A stretch of DNA of 64,000 nucleotides from Ignavibacteria bacterium. GTDB lineage: Bacteria; Bacteroidota; Ignavibacteria; Ignavibacteriales; SURF-24. The position numbers were made by a program, and so were the translations under genes. Location of the stretch: NCBI GenBank assembly GCA_025612245.1, contig JAAXKQ010000003.1, positions 321,105-385,104 on the forward strand, in the 5' to 3' direction. Below are positions 63,149 through 64,000 of the stretch, one piece after another. A model generated the notes under the pieces. The model saw only the letters and a list, made by a program, of their open reading frames with translations, was not told the origin of the DNA and ran no database searches. The stretch's first letter is position 1. Every line of letters begins with the position of its first letter.

Positions 63149-64000
63149 GAAAGTTTATTTTGACAATGCAGCCTCTACCCCGCTCCACCCCAAAGTGCTG
63201 GAGAAAATGCTTCCATACTTGAGCGAATACTTCGGAAATCCTTCCTCTATACACGAGGCGGGAAGAAAGGTGCGCGTTGCAATTGAAGAGGCAAGAGAAG
63301 TCGTTGCAGGCTTCATTAATGCAGACCCCGCCGAGATATATTTCGTTTCAGGCGGAACAGAGGCAAACAACTTCCCATTGTTCGGAATTGCAAAAACAGA
63401 ATTTCAGGAATCGGGCAAAAGAGGCATAGTTTCGAGTAAAACGGAACATCACTGCGTACTGGAATCCCTCGACGAGCTTTCAAGGCAGGGCTTTGAGACC
63501 ATTTTATCCGATGTTAGGTCAGATAGCTCTCTTGAGACTGAAAAAGTAAAGTCTCTTTTATGTGCCGGGAAGACTTCTCTTCTTTCAGTCATCCACGCCA
63601 ACAATGAAACCGGAACAATTAACGACATCAAAGCTATGGCTGAACTGGCGCATGAAAGCAAGGCCTGGTTCCACAGCGACGCCGTACAGTCATTCGGGAA
63701 AGTGCCAATTGACGTAAAAGCCTTGGGCGTTGACGCCCTTTCGTTTTCTTCTCACAAGATCAACGGCCCTAAAGGCGCCGGAGCAGCTTTTGTAAAAAGC
63801 GGAACGCCCTTATCCCCCCTCATTTTCGGGGGCTCGCAGGAGCGCAACAGGCGCGGAGGCACGGAAAATCCTGCGGCAATTATCGGGTTTGCCGAAGCAA
63901 TTAAAATTTCTTCGGAACTGATGGAACAAAACTTTGAAGTAGTCCGAAACCTGAGGAGTAAGTTTGTTGAAGGGCTTTTTTCAATGGACCCCGTGGGAAT
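63141..64000 (+). CDS. Cysteine desulfurase, NifS/IscS type (partial, 3' end outside window)
   Basis: A fold type I PLP enzyme starting VKKVYFDNAASTPLHPKVLEKML read in parts. It has the PLP lysine in SFSSHKINGPKGAGAAF, TEHHCVLESL and HANNETGTIND. The start is TTG at 63141, overlapping the coaX stop by 8 bp with AAAGGA upstream. Family members supply sulfur for Fe-S clusters or thiolated tRNA. About 286 residues are visible; the C-terminal part with the catalytic cysteine lies beyond the window, so the subtype cannot be judged. Confidence 0.92.
   Translation, partial: MVKKVYFDNAASTPLHPKVLEKMLPYLSEYFGNPSSIHEAGRKVRVAIEEAREVVAGFINADPAEIYFVSGGTEANNFPLFGIAKTEFQESGKRGIVSSKTEHHCVLESLDELSRQGFETILSDVRSDSSLETEKVKSLLCAGKTSLLSVIHANNETGTINDIKAMAELAHESKAWFHSDAVQSFGKVPIDVKALGVDALSFSSHKINGPKGAGAAFVKSGTPLSPLIFGGSQERNRRGGTENPAAIIGFAEAIKISSELMEQNFEVVRNLRSKFVEGLFSMDPVG

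Noticed and set aside
1-64000. tRNA genes, CRISPR arrays, prophage or complete insertion sequences
   Set aside because: I looked through the intergenic regions and found no cloverleaf-type sequence, no regular repeat-spacer array and no transposase or integrase gene.

Overview
The window comes from a Gram-negative bacterium of the Bacteroidota/Ignavibacteriota branch, most likely Ignavibacteria (inference). The support is a protein with a type IX secretion C-terminal sorting domain, a T9SS plug-like protein, an LptD outer-membrane protein, several lipoproteins, a five-gene block of complex I membrane subunits, and clear Shine-Dalgarno sequences (AGGAGG, GGAGG, GAGGT), which classical Bacteroidia usually lack. 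Most genes lie on the minus strand. No tRNA, rRNA, CRISPR array, intact insertion sequence or prophage is visible.

Layout. 1-4542: MoxR ATPase and three periplasmic parvulin-type foldases. 4657-11364: metG, an orphan PAS histidine kinase on the plus strand, a long-chain acyl-CoA synthetase and a NagX-like membrane acyltransferase. 11518-16981: DedA, transketolase, a small unknown ORF, fumarase and a VOC protein. 17173-21204: lptD, a NYN/YacP-type nuclease and a class A beta-lactamase-like protein. 21362-27437: ROK kinase, lipoprotein, Gfo/Idh/MocA dehydrogenase, T9SS plug protein, a tiny Sm-like candidate, a secreted unknown and a DUF4097 solenoid. 27438-28946: a gene-poor stretch with REP-like hairpins. 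28947-32257 (plus): an orphan protein and a DUF3160 protein exported by T9SS. 32320-40610: TSUP, VanZ-like, Nnr and NuoN-M-L-K-J. 40780-48493: asnS, Ppx/GppA, a heptosyltransferase-like enzyme, a DUF4834-like protein, deoxynucleoside kinase, folK, folB, an EamA exporter and a YfiH-type enzyme, mostly tightly packed. 48815-52872: transsulfuration cluster (cystathionine beta-synthase plus two Cys/Met PLP enzymes). 53071-58040: lipoprotein, fmt, def, a membrane protein and an M1 metallopeptidase. 58258-61277: heat-shock cluster hsp20-dnaK-hsp20. 61603-64000 (plus): birA, coaX and a cysteine desulfurase cut by the window edge.

Most of the window is housekeeping. The most unusual signal is upstream of the heat-shock cluster. 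A sigma-54-type -24/-12 element (61316-61332) sits 39 bp upstream of the first hsp20 start codon. Further upstream are three inverted repeats (GACAA-N-TTGTC type) whose start points are exactly 20 bp apart (61396, 61416, 61436). This is the architecture of an enhancer-binding-protein-controlled promoter, and there is no CIRCE element. It suggests a sigma-54-dependent chaperone operon controlled by an unidentified activator.

Other points worth following are a 79-residue Sm/Hfq-like candidate coupled to the T9SS plug gene, an 18-residue tandem-repeat solenoid, 17-bp direct repeats upstream of transketolase, a beta-lactamase-like gene in the lptD operon, and a complex I operon reduced to nuoJKLMN.
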